Notes: generated from the sequence alone by a model not told the origin. Numbered from the stretch's first letter, positions 7,046 to 15,096 are shown. The stretch: 18,929 bases of DNA from JBNLBT01 sp050303435 (GCA_050303435.1 JBNLBT010000067.1:1-18929), one strand, 5' to 3'. Numbers and translations are program-made.

Positions 7046-7075
7046 CCCGCGTCCGGATCGACGCGGGTTTTTTTT
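7046..7075 (+). terminator. Strong intrinsic terminator facing right
   Basis: CCCGCGTC (7046-7053), loop CGGATC and GACGCGGG (7060-7067) form a perfect 8-bp stem followed by eight T residues (7068-7075). On the minus strand there is no T run, so it is a poor terminator for queG, which ends at 7093 and reads toward it, although the stem could still serve as a weak one. Confidence 0.85.
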
Positions 7076-7092
7076 CTCCGCCCCACCGCCCA

Positions 7093-8175
7093 TCAAGAGG
7101 CGCCGGCCAGTGCAAGTTTGCTAAGCTGCTCTGCGATCGCCCAATGCAGATGTTCGGTCAGCAAAGCATCGGCCGCCGGCAAGCGGTCTTGCAGCGCCGT
7201 CAATACGGCCTCACTGCCGGGGCAGTTGCCCAGCGCCACAGCGATGTTGCGCAACCAGCGGGTGTGGCCGATGCGGCGAATTGGCGAACCGGCGGTGCGG
7301 CGCAAAAATTCATCTTCATCCCAGGCAAACAAATCCAGCAAGGCCGGTTCATCCAGGTCATTGCGGGGTTGAAAATCCACCTCCCCGGACGGCTGCGAGA
7401 ACTTGTTCCAGGGACACACCATCTGACAATCGTCGCAACCGTAGATGCGATTGCCCATGGGGCGCCGCAGGGCTTCGGGTATCGGCCCGTGCAATTCAAT
7501 CGTTAAATAGGAAATGCACTTGCGCGCATCGACCTGAAACGGCGCCACAATGGCGTCGGTCGGACACGCTTGCAGACAGCGGGTGCAACTGCCGCAATGG
7601 AACGTCGCCGGCGGATCCGGCGGCAACTCCAGGTCGGTGTAAATCTCACCCAGAAAAAACCAGCTGCCGGCGCGCTTGTTGATCAGATTGCTGTGTTTGC
7701 CGATCCAGCCCAGCCCGGCTTTCTCCGCCAGGGCTTTTTCCAGCACCGGCGCTGAATCCACAAACACGCGGTGACCAAACGCGCCCACCGCCGCCTGAAT
7801 GCGGTCGCACAACGCCTGCAGCCGCTGGCGCAATACTTTATGGTAATCGCGCCCCAGGGCGTAGCGCGACACCGCCCCGGTTTCAGGTTGATCGAGCACA
7901 TCGGCGTAATCTTTGAGGCCATCGATGCGGTAGTCCATGCGCACCGAGATCACCCGCGCGGTGCCCGGCACCAACAGTTCTGGCCGGTGCCGCTTTTCGC
8001 CGTGCCGCTGCATGTAATCCATCTCGCCATGAAAGCCACGCGCCAGCCACTGCGCCAGGTGCGCGCCGTGGTCGGTCAGATCGATGTCACTGATGCCCAC
8101 CTGCTGAAAACCCAGATCGCGCCCCCAGGCCTTGATTTTTTTGGCCAAATCGTTGTTATCAAGCGCGGGCTTCAT
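7093..8175 (-). CDS. queG: Epoxyqueuosine reductase
   Basis: QueG is a cobalamin- and iron-sulfur-dependent cytoplasmic enzyme that reduces epoxyqueuosine to queuosine at position 34 of tRNAs with GUN anticodons. The 360-residue product shows ferredoxin-like clusters: CGSCTRC (Cys194, 197, 200) with LQAC (Cys204), then CDDCQMVC (Cys247, 250, 254). N-terminal stretches such as MDYMQRHGEKRHRP and ALGRDYHKVLR are typical, and a HEAT-like C-terminal part (GHTRWLRNIAVALGN) follows. The frame runs open to 8253, but that extension lies inside the divergent nnr gene; ATG 8175 gives the normal N-terminus. It sits head-to-head with nnr, only 15 bases separating the start codons. This neighbourhood (yjeS, yjeF, yjeE, amiB in E. 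coli) is common in gammaproteobacteria. Confidence 0.96.
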   Translation of the reverse strand: MKPALDNNDLAKKIKAWGRDLGFQQVGISDIDLTDHGAHLAQWLARGFHGEMDYMQRHGEKRHRPELLVPGTARVISVRMDYRIDGLKDYADVLDQPETGAVSRYALGRDYHKVLRQRLQALCDRIQAAVGAFGHRVFVDSAPVLEKALAEKAGLGWIGKHSNLINKRAGSWFFLGEIYTDLELPPDPPATFHCGSCTRCLQACPTDAIVAPFQVDARKCISYLTIELHGPIPEALRRPMGNRIYGCDDCQMVCPWNKFSQPSGEVDFQPRNDLDEPALLDLFAWDEDEFLRRTAGSPIRRIGHTRWLRNIAVALGNCPGSEAVLTALQDRLPAADALLTEHLHWAIAEQLSKLALAGAS

Positions 8176-8184
8176 TGGTAAAAT
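8156..8184 (+). promoter_or_regulatory. Predicted promoter of nnr-tsaE, inside the start of queG
   Basis: TTATCA (8156-8161) and TAAAAT (8179-8184) are 17 bases apart. The -10 box ends 6 bases before the ATG at 8191, so transcription would start at or next to the first codon, giving a leaderless message. The -35 box lies in queG codons. Confidence 0.5.
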
Positions 8185-8190
8185 GCAGGC

Positions 8191-9636
8191 ATGTCGGAAA
8201 ACCTCTATTGTAGCAAACAATGCCGCGAGATTGACGCGCGGGCCGCGGCGCACCTGGGCATTGATTCATACCAGCTGATGCAACGCGCCGGGGCCGCCGT
8301 GCACGCGCAACTGGGTGAGTATAAACGCCTGTTGGTGGTCACCGGGGCCGGCAACAACGCCGGCGACGGTTTTGTCATCGCGCGTCAGGCAATCAATGCC
8401 GGTGCGCAGGTGCACCTGCGCAATCTGGTCGCGATCGACGCCCTGCCAGCCGATGCACAACGGGCCGCGCACGCGTTTTTGCAGGCCGGCGGGCGCTGCC
8501 GCAGTGACTGGCCGGACGGGCCGGTGGACGTCGTCGTCGACGCGATTTTTGGCACCGGCATCAACCGCCCGGTGGGGGGTGTTTTTGCCGAGGCAATCGA
8601 GTGGATCAATGCGCAAACGGCGCCGGTGTGTGCGGTGGACATCCCCAGCGGACTGAACGCCGACACCGGGGCCATCATGGGCCACGCCGTGTGCGCTGAT
8701 ATGACCGTTTCGGTGATTTGCCTGAAACCCGGCCTGTACACCAACGACGGCCGCGATTGCAGCGGTGCGGTGCAGCTGGCCACCCTGGATCTGCCGGAGG
8801 ACGTGTTTCATGGCATCCCCGCCGCGGCCCGCCTGATCGATCAGCGGCATCTGGCGGCGCTGCGCCAGGCGCGACGACACAATTCACACAAAGGCCGCTT
8901 CGGGCACGTGCTGATTGCCGGTGGCGAGGCCGGCATGGTCGGTGCCGTGCTGCTGGCGGGTTCCGCCTGTTTGCGCAGCGGCGCCGGCAGCGTCACCGTG
9001 TTGAGCCGGGCGGAGCATGCGGGCTTGATCACCCTGCATGAACCGGCCTTGATGAGCGCGGCCTTTGTCGCAAAGCCATTGCAGACGCTGCGCAAGCCGG
9101 TGGATGTGGTGGCCGTGGGCATGGGCCTGGGTCTGGCCGACTGGGGCGAACAGATGATTCAGGCGGTGCGGGCACTGGCGCGGCCGACGGTGTTCGACGC
9201 CGACGCATTGAACTGGCTCAGTCACAACCCACAACCGCTCGGACCCGAGTGCGTGATCACCCCGCACCCGGCCGAAGCCGCGCGCCTGCTCGACTGGCCG
9301 GTGAGTGAGGTGATGGATGACCGACTGGCGGCCACGCAGGCCCTGTGCGATCGCTTCGCATGCGTGACTGTGCTGAAAGGCTCCGGCAGCGTGATCGGTG
9401 CCGGCGATCAATTCAGTGTGTGCGCGCTGGGTTCAGCCAATCTGGCCACCGCCGGCGCCGGCGATGTGTTGTCCGGCATGATCGCCGGGCTGATGGCACA
9501 GGGCCACAGCGCGTATGCGGCCGCCTGTCTGGGCGTCGCCTGGCACGCCTGGGTCGGGCAAAGCAGTCCGCGCGGTCGCTGCCTGGTCGCCAGTGACCTG
9601 CCCGATGAACTGCACCGCGTGTTGCAAGACACATGA
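8191..9636 (+). CDS. nnr: Bifunctional NAD(P)HX epimerase / ADP-dependent NAD(P)HX dehydratase
   Basis: This fused repair enzyme converts hydrated NADH and NADPH back to working cofactors: the N-terminal NnrE half interconverts R and S forms and the C-terminal NnrD half dehydrates S-NAD(P)HX using ADP. The 481-residue protein has the NnrE motif GAGNNAGDG at 52-60, then FGTGINRPVGG and VDIPSGLNADTG. NnrD motifs include KGRFGHVLIAGG near 231-242, VFDADALNWL, VITPHPAEAARLL, VLKGSGSVI and, around 412-427, the nucleotide-binding SANLATAGAGDVLSGM. The length is slightly below the E. coli protein (about 515). ATG 8191 has only a weak AGG upstream and a -10 box next to it. The stop overlaps the tsaE start by four bases. 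Confidence 0.96.
   Translation: MSENLYCSKQCREIDARAAAHLGIDSYQLMQRAGAAVHAQLGEYKRLLVVTGAGNNAGDGFVIARQAINAGAQVHLRNLVAIDALPADAQRAAHAFLQAGGRCRSDWPDGPVDVVVDAIFGTGINRPVGGVFAEAIEWINAQTAPVCAVDIPSGLNADTGAIMGHAVCADMTVSVICLKPGLYTNDGRDCSGAVQLATLDLPEDVFHGIPAAARLIDQRHLAALRQARRHNSHKGRFGHVLIAGGEAGMVGAVLLAGSACLRSGAGSVTVLSRAEHAGLITLHEPALMSAAFVAKPLQTLRKPVDVVAVGMGLGLADWGEQMIQAVRALARPTVFDADALNWLSHNPQPLGPECVITPHPAEAARLLDWPVSEVMDDRLAATQALCDRFACVTVLKGSGSVIGAGDQFSVCALGSANLATAGAGDVLSGMIAGLMAQGHSAYAAACLGVAWHAWVGQSSPRGRCLVASDLPDELHRVLQDT
8207..8212 (-). promoter_or_regulatory. Possible -10 box of queG, inside the start of nnr
   Basis: TACAAT on the minus strand would start a transcript near 8200 with a leader of about 25 bases. 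No good -35 hexamer is visible, so the call is weak. If right, the divergent promoters overlap each other's coding sequences. Confidence 0.35.
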
Positions 9637-10046
9637 ATCAATACATCGCCATCGATGCGCTCGAACAGCTGGACCGCGCCAGCGCCGAACTGGCCCAGCG
9701 CCTGCGCAGCGGCGATGTGCTGTATCTGATCGGCGATCTGGGCAGCGGCAAAACCACCTTTGCGCAACACCTGCTGCGACACCTGGGTGTCGTCGGTCGG
9801 GTGAAAAGCCCCACCTACACGCTTTACGAGCTGCACCAGAGCGACCTGGGGCCGTGTTATCACATGGATCTGTACCGTCTGATGGACCCGGAAGAACTGC
9901 ATTACCTCGGCATCGACGAGGTGTTCAACGGCCGCCATTTGGTGCTGATCGAGTGGCCGGAAAAAGGCGCCGGTGTGTTGCCGCCACCCACCCACCGACT
10001 GACCTTCGAATTTGACGGCAAAACCCGAAGCTTGCATATCGCATGA
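9633..10046 (+). CDS. tsaE: tRNA threonylcarbamoyladenosine biosynthesis ATPase
   Basis: TsaE is the ATPase that works with TsaB and TsaD to install t6A at position 37 of ANN-decoding tRNAs. The 137-residue protein carries the Walker A motif GDLGSGKTT at 34-42, followed by SPTYTLYELH and the family signature CYHMDLYRLMDPEELHYLG. LIEWPEKG, the Walker-B-like and Trp-containing segment, comes near residue 109. The length is normal for YjeE/TsaE. Its ATG overlaps the nnr stop (ATGA), so the two are probably translationally coupled. A 77-base AT-rich gap with its own promoter separates it from amiB. Confidence 0.96.
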   Translation: MNQYIAIDALEQLDRASAELAQRLRSGDVLYLIGDLGSGKTTFAQHLLRHLGVVGRVKSPTYTLYELHQSDLGPCYHMDLYRLMDPEELHYLGIDEVFNGRHLVLIEWPEKGAGVLPPPTHRLTFEFDGKTRSLHIA

Positions 10047-10064
10047 GATATACACTCTAAATTC

Positions 10065-10078
10065 ATGATATCTATCAT
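10065..10078. repeat. Palindrome in the tsaE-amiB gap
   Basis: ATGATA and TATCAT are perfect inverted copies around TC. The element lies just upstream of the predicted amiB -35 box and could be a regulator site. AT-rich palindromes this short also occur by chance. Confidence 0.4.
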
Positions 10079-10085
10079 AAATTGC

Positions 10086-10114
10086 TTGAAAATCGTTGGC
10101 GATTTATTTAGACT
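10086..10114 (+). promoter_or_regulatory. Predicted promoter of amiB
   Basis: TTGAAA (10086-10091) and TAGACT (10109-10114) are 17 bases apart. Transcription would start near 10121, three bases before the ATG at 10124, and no Shine-Dalgarno sequence is visible, so the mRNA is probably leaderless. Confidence 0.5.
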
Positions 10115-10123
10115 TTGCACATC

Positions 10124-11410
10124 ATGATGGCAAAACGCGCATTTTTTCTGTTGGCCCTGGCCCTGAGTGGCGTCGCCCCCGCGGCGGACGTCAAGGGCGT
10201 GCGCGTGTGGACCGGCCCGGACCACACCCGCGCGGTGTTCGACATCAGCGCCGAAATGGACTACCAGTTGTTTGAACTGGACAACCCGCCGCGGGTGGTG
10301 ATCGACATCAAAAACGCGCGCTTGAAAAAAAGCCTGAAAATCGACAAAAACAAGGACATCAAAGGCCTGCGCTACTCACTCAACCCCAACCAGCAACTGC
10401 GCATTGTGCTGGATTTGAATGAAAAACTGAAACCCAAGAGTTTTCTGCTCAAACCCACCGGCGATTATGGGCATCGACTGGTGGTGGACTTGAATCATCA
10501 ACAACAGACGGTGCGTCGGGTGGTCAACGACGTGCAGAAAAAAGACCGCGACGTGATCATTGCGGTGGACGCCGGTCACGGCGGTGAAGACCCCGGCGCG
10601 CTGGGCAGCAACGGCGCGCATGAAAAAAACATCACCTTGTCCATCGCGCAACATCTGGCACGCGAAATCGACAAACAACCGGGCATGAAATCGCTGGTGA
10701 TCCGCAGCGGCGACTATTTCATTCCCCTGCGTCAGCGCTTCAAAAAGGCCCGCGACAATCAGGCCGATTTATTCATTTCCATCCACGCCGACGCGTTCAC
10801 CGACTCGCGCGTGCACGGCGCCAGCGTTTACACCCTGTCGCAAAAAGGCGCCAGCTCCGAGGCCGCCGCCTGGCTGGCGCAATCGGAAAATGAATCCGAT
10901 CTGATCGGCGGAGTTAAGATCGAAGACAAAAACGACATGCTCTCGCAGGTGATCTTTGATTTGTCGCAAAACGCGGCGATGGAAGAATCGCACAAAGCCG
11001 CCAAATCCGTACACGGGGCCTTGAAAAATGTCACCAAACTGCACGGCACCGGACTGGGTAAAGCCAGTTTCGTGGTGCTCAAATCGCCCGACGTGCCGTC
11101 GATTCTGATTGAATCGGGCTACATCAGCAACCCCGACGATGAACGCAAACTGCAGGACGCGGCGTTCAAAAGCCGGCTGGTGTCCAGCATCGTTGAAGGC
11201 ATCAAAGAGTACTTCTTCCAGAGCCCGCCGCCCAACACCTGGATCGCGGCCAACGCCAAAGGCCTCAAACACGTGGTGCAGAAGGGCGAAACCCTGAGCA
11301 GCATCGCGCTGAAAAACAACACCAGCGTCAATAGCATCCGCGCCATCAACAACAAGCAGAACAACCACATCATGGTGGGCGAAGTGCTGCTGATTCCCAC
11401 CCGCAGCTGA
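10124..11410 (+). CDS. amiB: N-acetylmuramoyl-L-alanine amidase, AMIN and LysM domains
   Basis: AmiB/AmiC-type periplasmic zinc amidase that cleaves the stem peptide from muramic acid to separate daughter cells. The 428-residue protein starts with a Sec signal (MAKRAFFLLALALSGVAPAA). An AMIN domain spans about 25-125 (VWTGPDHTRAVFDIS, PPRVVIDIKNARL). The Amidase_3 domain spans about 144-365 with zinc ligands His152 (DAGHGG), Glu167 (AHEKN) and His221 (SIHAD), and catalytic Glu330 (LIESGYIS). A C-terminal LysM repeat runs from His383 (HVVQKGETL) to the end. A helix near 245-300 probably gives EnvC/NlpD-dependent autoinhibition, as in the family. Two adjacent ATGs (10124, 10127) are equally plausible starts. 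The LysM domain is typical of non-enteric AmiC and enteric AmiB. mutL, the usual next gene, is missing. Confidence 0.94.
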   Translation: MMAKRAFFLLALALSGVAPAADVKGVRVWTGPDHTRAVFDISAEMDYQLFELDNPPRVVIDIKNARLKKSLKIDKNKDIKGLRYSLNPNQQLRIVLDLNEKLKPKSFLLKPTGDYGHRLVVDLNHQQQTVRRVVNDVQKKDRDVIIAVDAGHGGEDPGALGSNGAHEKNITLSIAQHLAREIDKQPGMKSLVIRSGDYFIPLRQRFKKARDNQADLFISIHADAFTDSRVHGASVYTLSQKGASSEAAAWLAQSENESDLIGGVKIEDKNDMLSQVIFDLSQNAAMEESHKAAKSVHGALKNVTKLHGTGLGKASFVVLKSPDVPSILIESGYISNPDDERKLQDAAFKSRLVSSIVEGIKEYFFQSPPPNTWIAANAKGLKHVVQKGETLSSIALKNNTSVNSIRAINNKQNNHIMVGEVLLIPTRS

Positions 11411-11457
11411 GTCCTGCACGGCCCGCGGTCTTTATTCCGCCGCGCGCCACATTCCGC

Positions 11458-11463
11458 TATAAT
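11458..11463 (+). promoter_or_regulatory. -10 box of the M28 peptidase gene
   Basis: TATAAT is a perfect -10 hexamer. No good -35 is present (TTCCGC at 11435-11440 is poor). The start near 11470 leaves a leader of about 24 bases with GGAG at 11481-11484, well placed before the ATG at 11494. Confidence 0.6.
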
Positions 11464-11493
11464 GCCAGATCAATTCACCCGGAGATCAACGCC

Positions 11494-12903
11494 ATGCGGC
11501 GAGCATTGCTGACACACATCATTTGCCTGGGCAGCGCCCTGGGCGCCACCGCGCCGGTTGCCGCCGGCGATGATTTCACCGCAGACTTTCTGCAACGGGT
11601 TGAACAGGCCCGCGAGGCGGCCCTGCAAGATCAAACCGCCTGGCATCTGGTGGAATCCCTGACCACCGAAGTCGGGCCGCGCAAGGCCGGTTCCCCGGGC
11701 GACGCCAAAGCCGTGGCCTGGGGCGAACGTCAGTTCAAGGCACTGGCATTTGACCGGGTCTATCTCGAGCCGGTGGAACTGACGCCGTGGCAGCGTGAAC
11801 ACGAAAGCGGAGAAATCCTGGCGCCCTACCCGCAACCGCTGGTGCTGACCGCGCTGGGCGGATCGCCGGCGACCCCCAAACGCGGCCTCACTGGCGAACT
11901 GGTGCACGTGCCCAGCTATGAAGCCTTGTTGGAGACACCGGCCGAGCAACTGCGCGACAAAATCGTTTTCATCTCCCAACGCATGGACCGGGAAAAAGAC
12001 GGCTCCGGCTACGGCCGCGCCAACAAAGCCCGATACCTGGGGCCGGAAGTCGCCGCACAGAAGGGCGCGCGCGGCTACCTGATGCGTTCACTGGGCACCG
12101 AAGACGACCGCACCGCCCACACCGGCGGCATGAAGGTCAGCGAAGAGGTCGACCCGATCCCGGCCGCCGCACTGGCCAACCCGGACGCCGACCAGATTGA
12201 ACGCATGCTGGCCCGCGGCGCCACCGTTCAGGTGCGTTTGCGCATCGAAGCGCAATGGCGCAAGACATACACCTCACACAACGTCATCGGTGAAATCACC
12301 GGACGTGAACGGCCAGAGGAAGTGGTGCTGATCGGCTGCCATCTGGATTCCTGGGATCTGGGCACCGGCGCCATTGACGACGCCTCTGGCTGCGGCATCA
12401 CCATGGCCGCTGCCAAGCTGGTGCGCGATCACATCGGTCAGCCGGCCCGCACCATCCGCGTGGTCCTGTGGGCCAACGAGGAACACGGCCTGTCCGGCGC
12501 CAAAGCCTACCACGAAGCGCACAAAGACGCCTTGGACAAACACATCATCGGCGCGGAATCCGATTTCGGCGCCGGCCCGGTGTACGCACTGGCCAGCCGG
12601 GTCAAAGCCGAGGCGGTGCCGGTGATGCAGCAAATCGCTGCATTGATGCAACCACTGGGCATTGAATATAAAGACAACACCGGCTATTCAGGCGCCGACA
12701 TATCGCCCCTGCGCACCGCCGGCATGGCCACCGCTGGGCTGTACCAGGACGGCACCGTGTATTTCGACTACCACCACACCGTCAATGACACGCTGGACAA
12801 GATTGTGCCCGAGGAACTGGCGCAAAACGTCGCCGCCTGGGTGGTGTTCACCGCCATGGCGGCCGAGCACAGCGGTGATTTTGGATGGGGTCTCAAGGAC
12901 TGA
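11494..12903 (+). CDS. Exported M28-family zinc aminopeptidase/carboxypeptidase
   Basis: The 469-residue protein has a Sec signal peptide (to about AAG, residue 25). A protease-associated (PA) insert occupies roughly 110-255, including VHVPSYEALLETPAEQLRDKIVFISQ. The M28 metallopeptidase core carries GCHLDSWDLGTGAIDDASG with His283 and bridging Asp295, NEEHGLSGA with Glu329 and Glu330, ESDFG with Asp357, and YHHTVNDTLD with His427 or His428: the full two-zinc set. Relatives include plasma glutamate carboxypeptidase and bacterial aminopeptidases that release amino acids from peptides in the periplasm or outside the cell. Substrate preference cannot be read here. The gene has its own promoter and ends in a terminator shared with the convergent S9A peptidase gene, another exported peptide-degrading enzyme. 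Confidence 0.93.
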   Translation: MRRALLTHIICLGSALGATAPVAAGDDFTADFLQRVEQAREAALQDQTAWHLVESLTTEVGPRKAGSPGDAKAVAWGERQFKALAFDRVYLEPVELTPWQREHESGEILAPYPQPLVLTALGGSPATPKRGLTGELVHVPSYEALLETPAEQLRDKIVFISQRMDREKDGSGYGRANKARYLGPEVAAQKGARGYLMRSLGTEDDRTAHTGGMKVSEEVDPIPAAALANPDADQIERMLARGATVQVRLRIEAQWRKTYTSHNVIGEITGRERPEEVVLIGCHLDSWDLGTGAIDDASGCGITMAAAKLVRDHIGQPARTIRVVLWANEEHGLSGAKAYHEAHKDALDKHIIGAESDFGAGPVYALASRVKAEAVPVMQQIAALMQPLGIEYKDNTGYSGADISPLRTAGMATAGLYQDGTVYFDYHHTVNDTLDKIVPEELAQNVAAWVVFTAMAAEHSGDFGWGLKD

Positions 12904-12927
12904 AGCAACCGCACGCAACGCCGCAAT

Positions 12928-12958
12928 AAAAAAAGGCCGACAACACGTCGGCCTTTTT
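12928..12958. terminator. Bidirectional terminator between the two peptidase genes
   Basis: GGCCGAC (12935-12941), loop AACAC and GTCGGCC (12947-12953) form a perfect 7-bp stem with seven A residues before it and five T residues after it. It therefore works for both the M28 gene (plus) and the S9A gene (minus, stop at 12978). Confidence 0.93.
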
Positions 12959-12977
12959 CATACGCACAATGCTTCGA

Positions 12978-15068
12978 TCACGGTTGCAATTGGGTCCACA
13001 AATGCGTGTAGGCCAGCGCCAGGCGTCGCGCCAGCTGCTGATTGGTGCTGGAGCCGCCGTGACCGCCTTCCATGTTTTCATAGTACCAGAACGGGTATCC
13101 CATTGAAGCCATCTTGGCCGCCATCTTGCGCGCGTGTCCGGGGTGCACCCGATCATCGCGCGTCGAGGTGTAAAAGAACACTTTGGGGTAGTCCTGACCG
13201 GCCTTGAGGTTTTGATACGGGCTGTAGGTTTGCATGTATTCCCACATCGACGCGTCTTCCGGATTGCCGTATTCCGCCACCCAACTGGCACCGGCCAGCA
13301 GTTTGTGATAGCGCTGCATGTCCAGCAAGGGCACCCCGCAAATCACCGCGCCGTACAGTTCCGGCCGTCTGAGCATGGTCGCACCGACCAGCAGCCCGCC
13401 GTTGGAACGGCCTTCGATGCCGATGCGTTTGCCGGTGGTGACCTTGCGCTGGATCAGGTCTTCGGCCACCGCCTCAAAGTCTTCAAAGGCTTTGTGGCGA
13501 TTTTTCAACAGCGCCGCCTGATGCCATTCGGGCCCGAATTCACCGCCGCCGCGGATGTTGGCCGAAACAAACACCCCGCCGCGATCCAGCCAGAGTTTGC
13601 CATAGGCACCGGAGAGCTGTTCATAGGAACCGGAATACGACGGTTTCAGGGAATTGCGGAAGCCGCCATAGGAGAAAATGTGCACCGGGTTGTTGCCATC
13701 AAATTTCACCTCTTTGCCGCGCACCAGAAAGTACGGCACCTGCGTGCCATCTTTGGAGGTTGCAGTGAATTGTTCAACCACGTATTTTGACGCATCAAAA
13801 CTGTCGTCCTGTTTGCGCAACACTTTGGGCTGCAAATCGTCGGCGTCCACGTAATACAGCGTCGGCGGCTGGATAAAGGATTCAAATTGAACATAGAAAT
13901 CCGATGATCCACCGTCCACACTCACCACATTCACAGTGCCATTGTCAGGAAAGCGGATGTGCTCAAGAACCCACTCGCCATTCTTATTCAATGTGTAACG
14001 GCACAGGCGTCCGCGCACATTGTCAAGCAAATTGACCAGAATGCCTTTGTCGGTGGCCACCAGTGACTCGACGCTCACGCGCGCTTCGGATTTGATCAGC
14101 CGATGCACCGTGCCCTTCTCACCGGCCCACACCGCCGGGGCGGCCACCAGCACTTCGCCGCGGCTGTAGTCTTGCCCCTGGAATGTCCAGTCGTCTTTCA
14201 GTGACACGATCAGCATGCCTTGATAGGCGCCATTGATCACCGCCGTTTCCGGCAGTTGCAGCGGTTTCAGTGCGCCGTCGGTGTACCAGTTGTAGGCCTG
14301 CGTCCAGAAGGTTTTGCCGTAGCCCACCAGGTCGATGTCACCGCCGGCGCTGCGCGCTCTGAACCCGTACACCGAAATGGCTTTTGGATCCACGCTCAGC
14401 AAGGTTTCCGCGTCTGCAAGATCGGTGCCACGGCGCCACAGTTTGAGGGTGCGCGGGTAGCCCGATTCGGTCAGGCTGCCGGGACCGAAATCGGTGGCCA
14501 CGAACAGGTGGTCTTCGTCCACCCAGGACACGTTCATTTTCGAATTGGGCAAGGCAAAGCCGTCATCGACAAAACGCTTTTTGTGCGCGTCGAATTCTCG
14601 CAGGACGATTGAATCGCCGCCACCGGGCGACAGACGCACCAGGCATTTGCGATGTTTCGGCGGCAGACAGCTCATGCCCTTGAACACCCACAGGCCCTCG
14701 TGGTCGGCGTTGTATTGATCCATGTCGAGCACCGTTTCCCATTTGGGTTCGGGTTTGGACAAGCCTTTCGCCGCCACCCGTCGGTACACCCCGCGCGGGT
14801 GTTCGGCATCGCGCCAGAAATCATACACCCACTTGCCCTTGCGATCGACCGAAGGCAGGCGCGAGTCGTTGTCCAATGTGGCGATCGCCTCGGCGTACAG
14901 GCTTTTGAACAAATCCGTTTCGGCGTAGACATCGGCGGTGCGCTTGTTTTGTGTCTTGACCCAATCCAGGGCCTTCTCTCCATCGACTTCTTCGAGCCAC
15001 TGAAACTCATCGGCGCTGGCCGAACACGCGGCCATCAACAGCCAGGTCACCATCGTTTTTCGCATCAT
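12978..15068 (-). CDS. Exported prolyl oligopeptidase (peptidase family S9A)
   Basis: The 696-residue protein has a signal peptide (MVTWLLMAACSASA, probable cleavage before DEF; a marginal lipobox MAAC is also present). A seven-bladed propeller domain spans roughly 75-420, and a C-terminal alpha/beta-hydrolase domain carries the S9A triad. Ser555 lies in EGRSNGGLL, Asp638/639 in TRDDRVHPGHA, and His670 in EGGHGGSS. IFSYGGFRNSLKPSY and SANIRGGGEFGPEWH are classic prolyl oligopeptidase segments. It cleaves short peptides after proline, here most likely in the periplasm. Two adjacent ATGs (15068 and 15065) are possible; CGGTGA is better spaced for the second. It is convergent with the M28 peptidase and divergent from the TetR-family gene, 150 bases away, which makes it a possible target of that regulator. 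Confidence 0.95.
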   Translation of the reverse strand: MMRKTMVTWLLMAACSASADEFQWLEEVDGEKALDWVKTQNKRTADVYAETDLFKSLYAEAIATLDNDSRLPSVDRKGKWVYDFWRDAEHPRGVYRRVAAKGLSKPEPKWETVLDMDQYNADHEGLWVFKGMSCLPPKHRKCLVRLSPGGGDSIVLREFDAHKKRFVDDGFALPNSKMNVSWVDEDHLFVATDFGPGSLTESGYPRTLKLWRRGTDLADAETLLSVDPKAISVYGFRARSAGGDIDLVGYGKTFWTQAYNWYTDGALKPLQLPETAVINGAYQGMLIVSLKDDWTFQGQDYSRGEVLVAAPAVWAGEKGTVHRLIKSEARVSVESLVATDKGILVNLLDNVRGRLCRYTLNKNGEWVLEHIRFPDNGTVNVVSVDGGSSDFYVQFESFIQPPTLYYVDADDLQPKVLRKQDDSFDASKYVVEQFTATSKDGTQVPYFLVRGKEVKFDGNNPVHIFSYGGFRNSLKPSYSGSYEQLSGAYGKLWLDRGGVFVSANIRGGGEFGPEWHQAALLKNRHKAFEDFEAVAEDLIQRKVTTGKRIGIEGRSNGGLLVGATMLRRPELYGAVICGVPLLDMQRYHKLLAGASWVAEYGNPEDASMWEYMQTYSPYQNLKAGQDYPKVFFYTSTRDDRVHPGHARKMAAKMASMGYPFWYYENMEGGHGGSSTNQQLARRLALAYTHLWTQLQP

Positions 15069-15096
15069 GATTCACCGTAAGAAAATTAACCGCCCT

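Larger units (their letters stand above)
6807..7075 (+). ncRNA. Possible small RNA locus, ends at the terminator at 7046-7075
   Basis: This protein-free interval lies between the YihY gene, which runs leftwards, and the end of queG, also leftwards. It holds a strong terminator facing right, with no rightward gene before it. It also contains a perfect 8-bp hairpin at 6882-6900 (TGCAGGGG, CAC, CCCCTGCA) and a smaller one near 7009-7020 (CGCA, CGTG, TGCG). The sequence does not resemble tmRNA, RNase P, SRP RNA, 6S RNA or a tRNA as I know them. I cannot place the 5' end: no good promoter was found, and the stated start is only the border of the interval. Confidence 0.4.
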
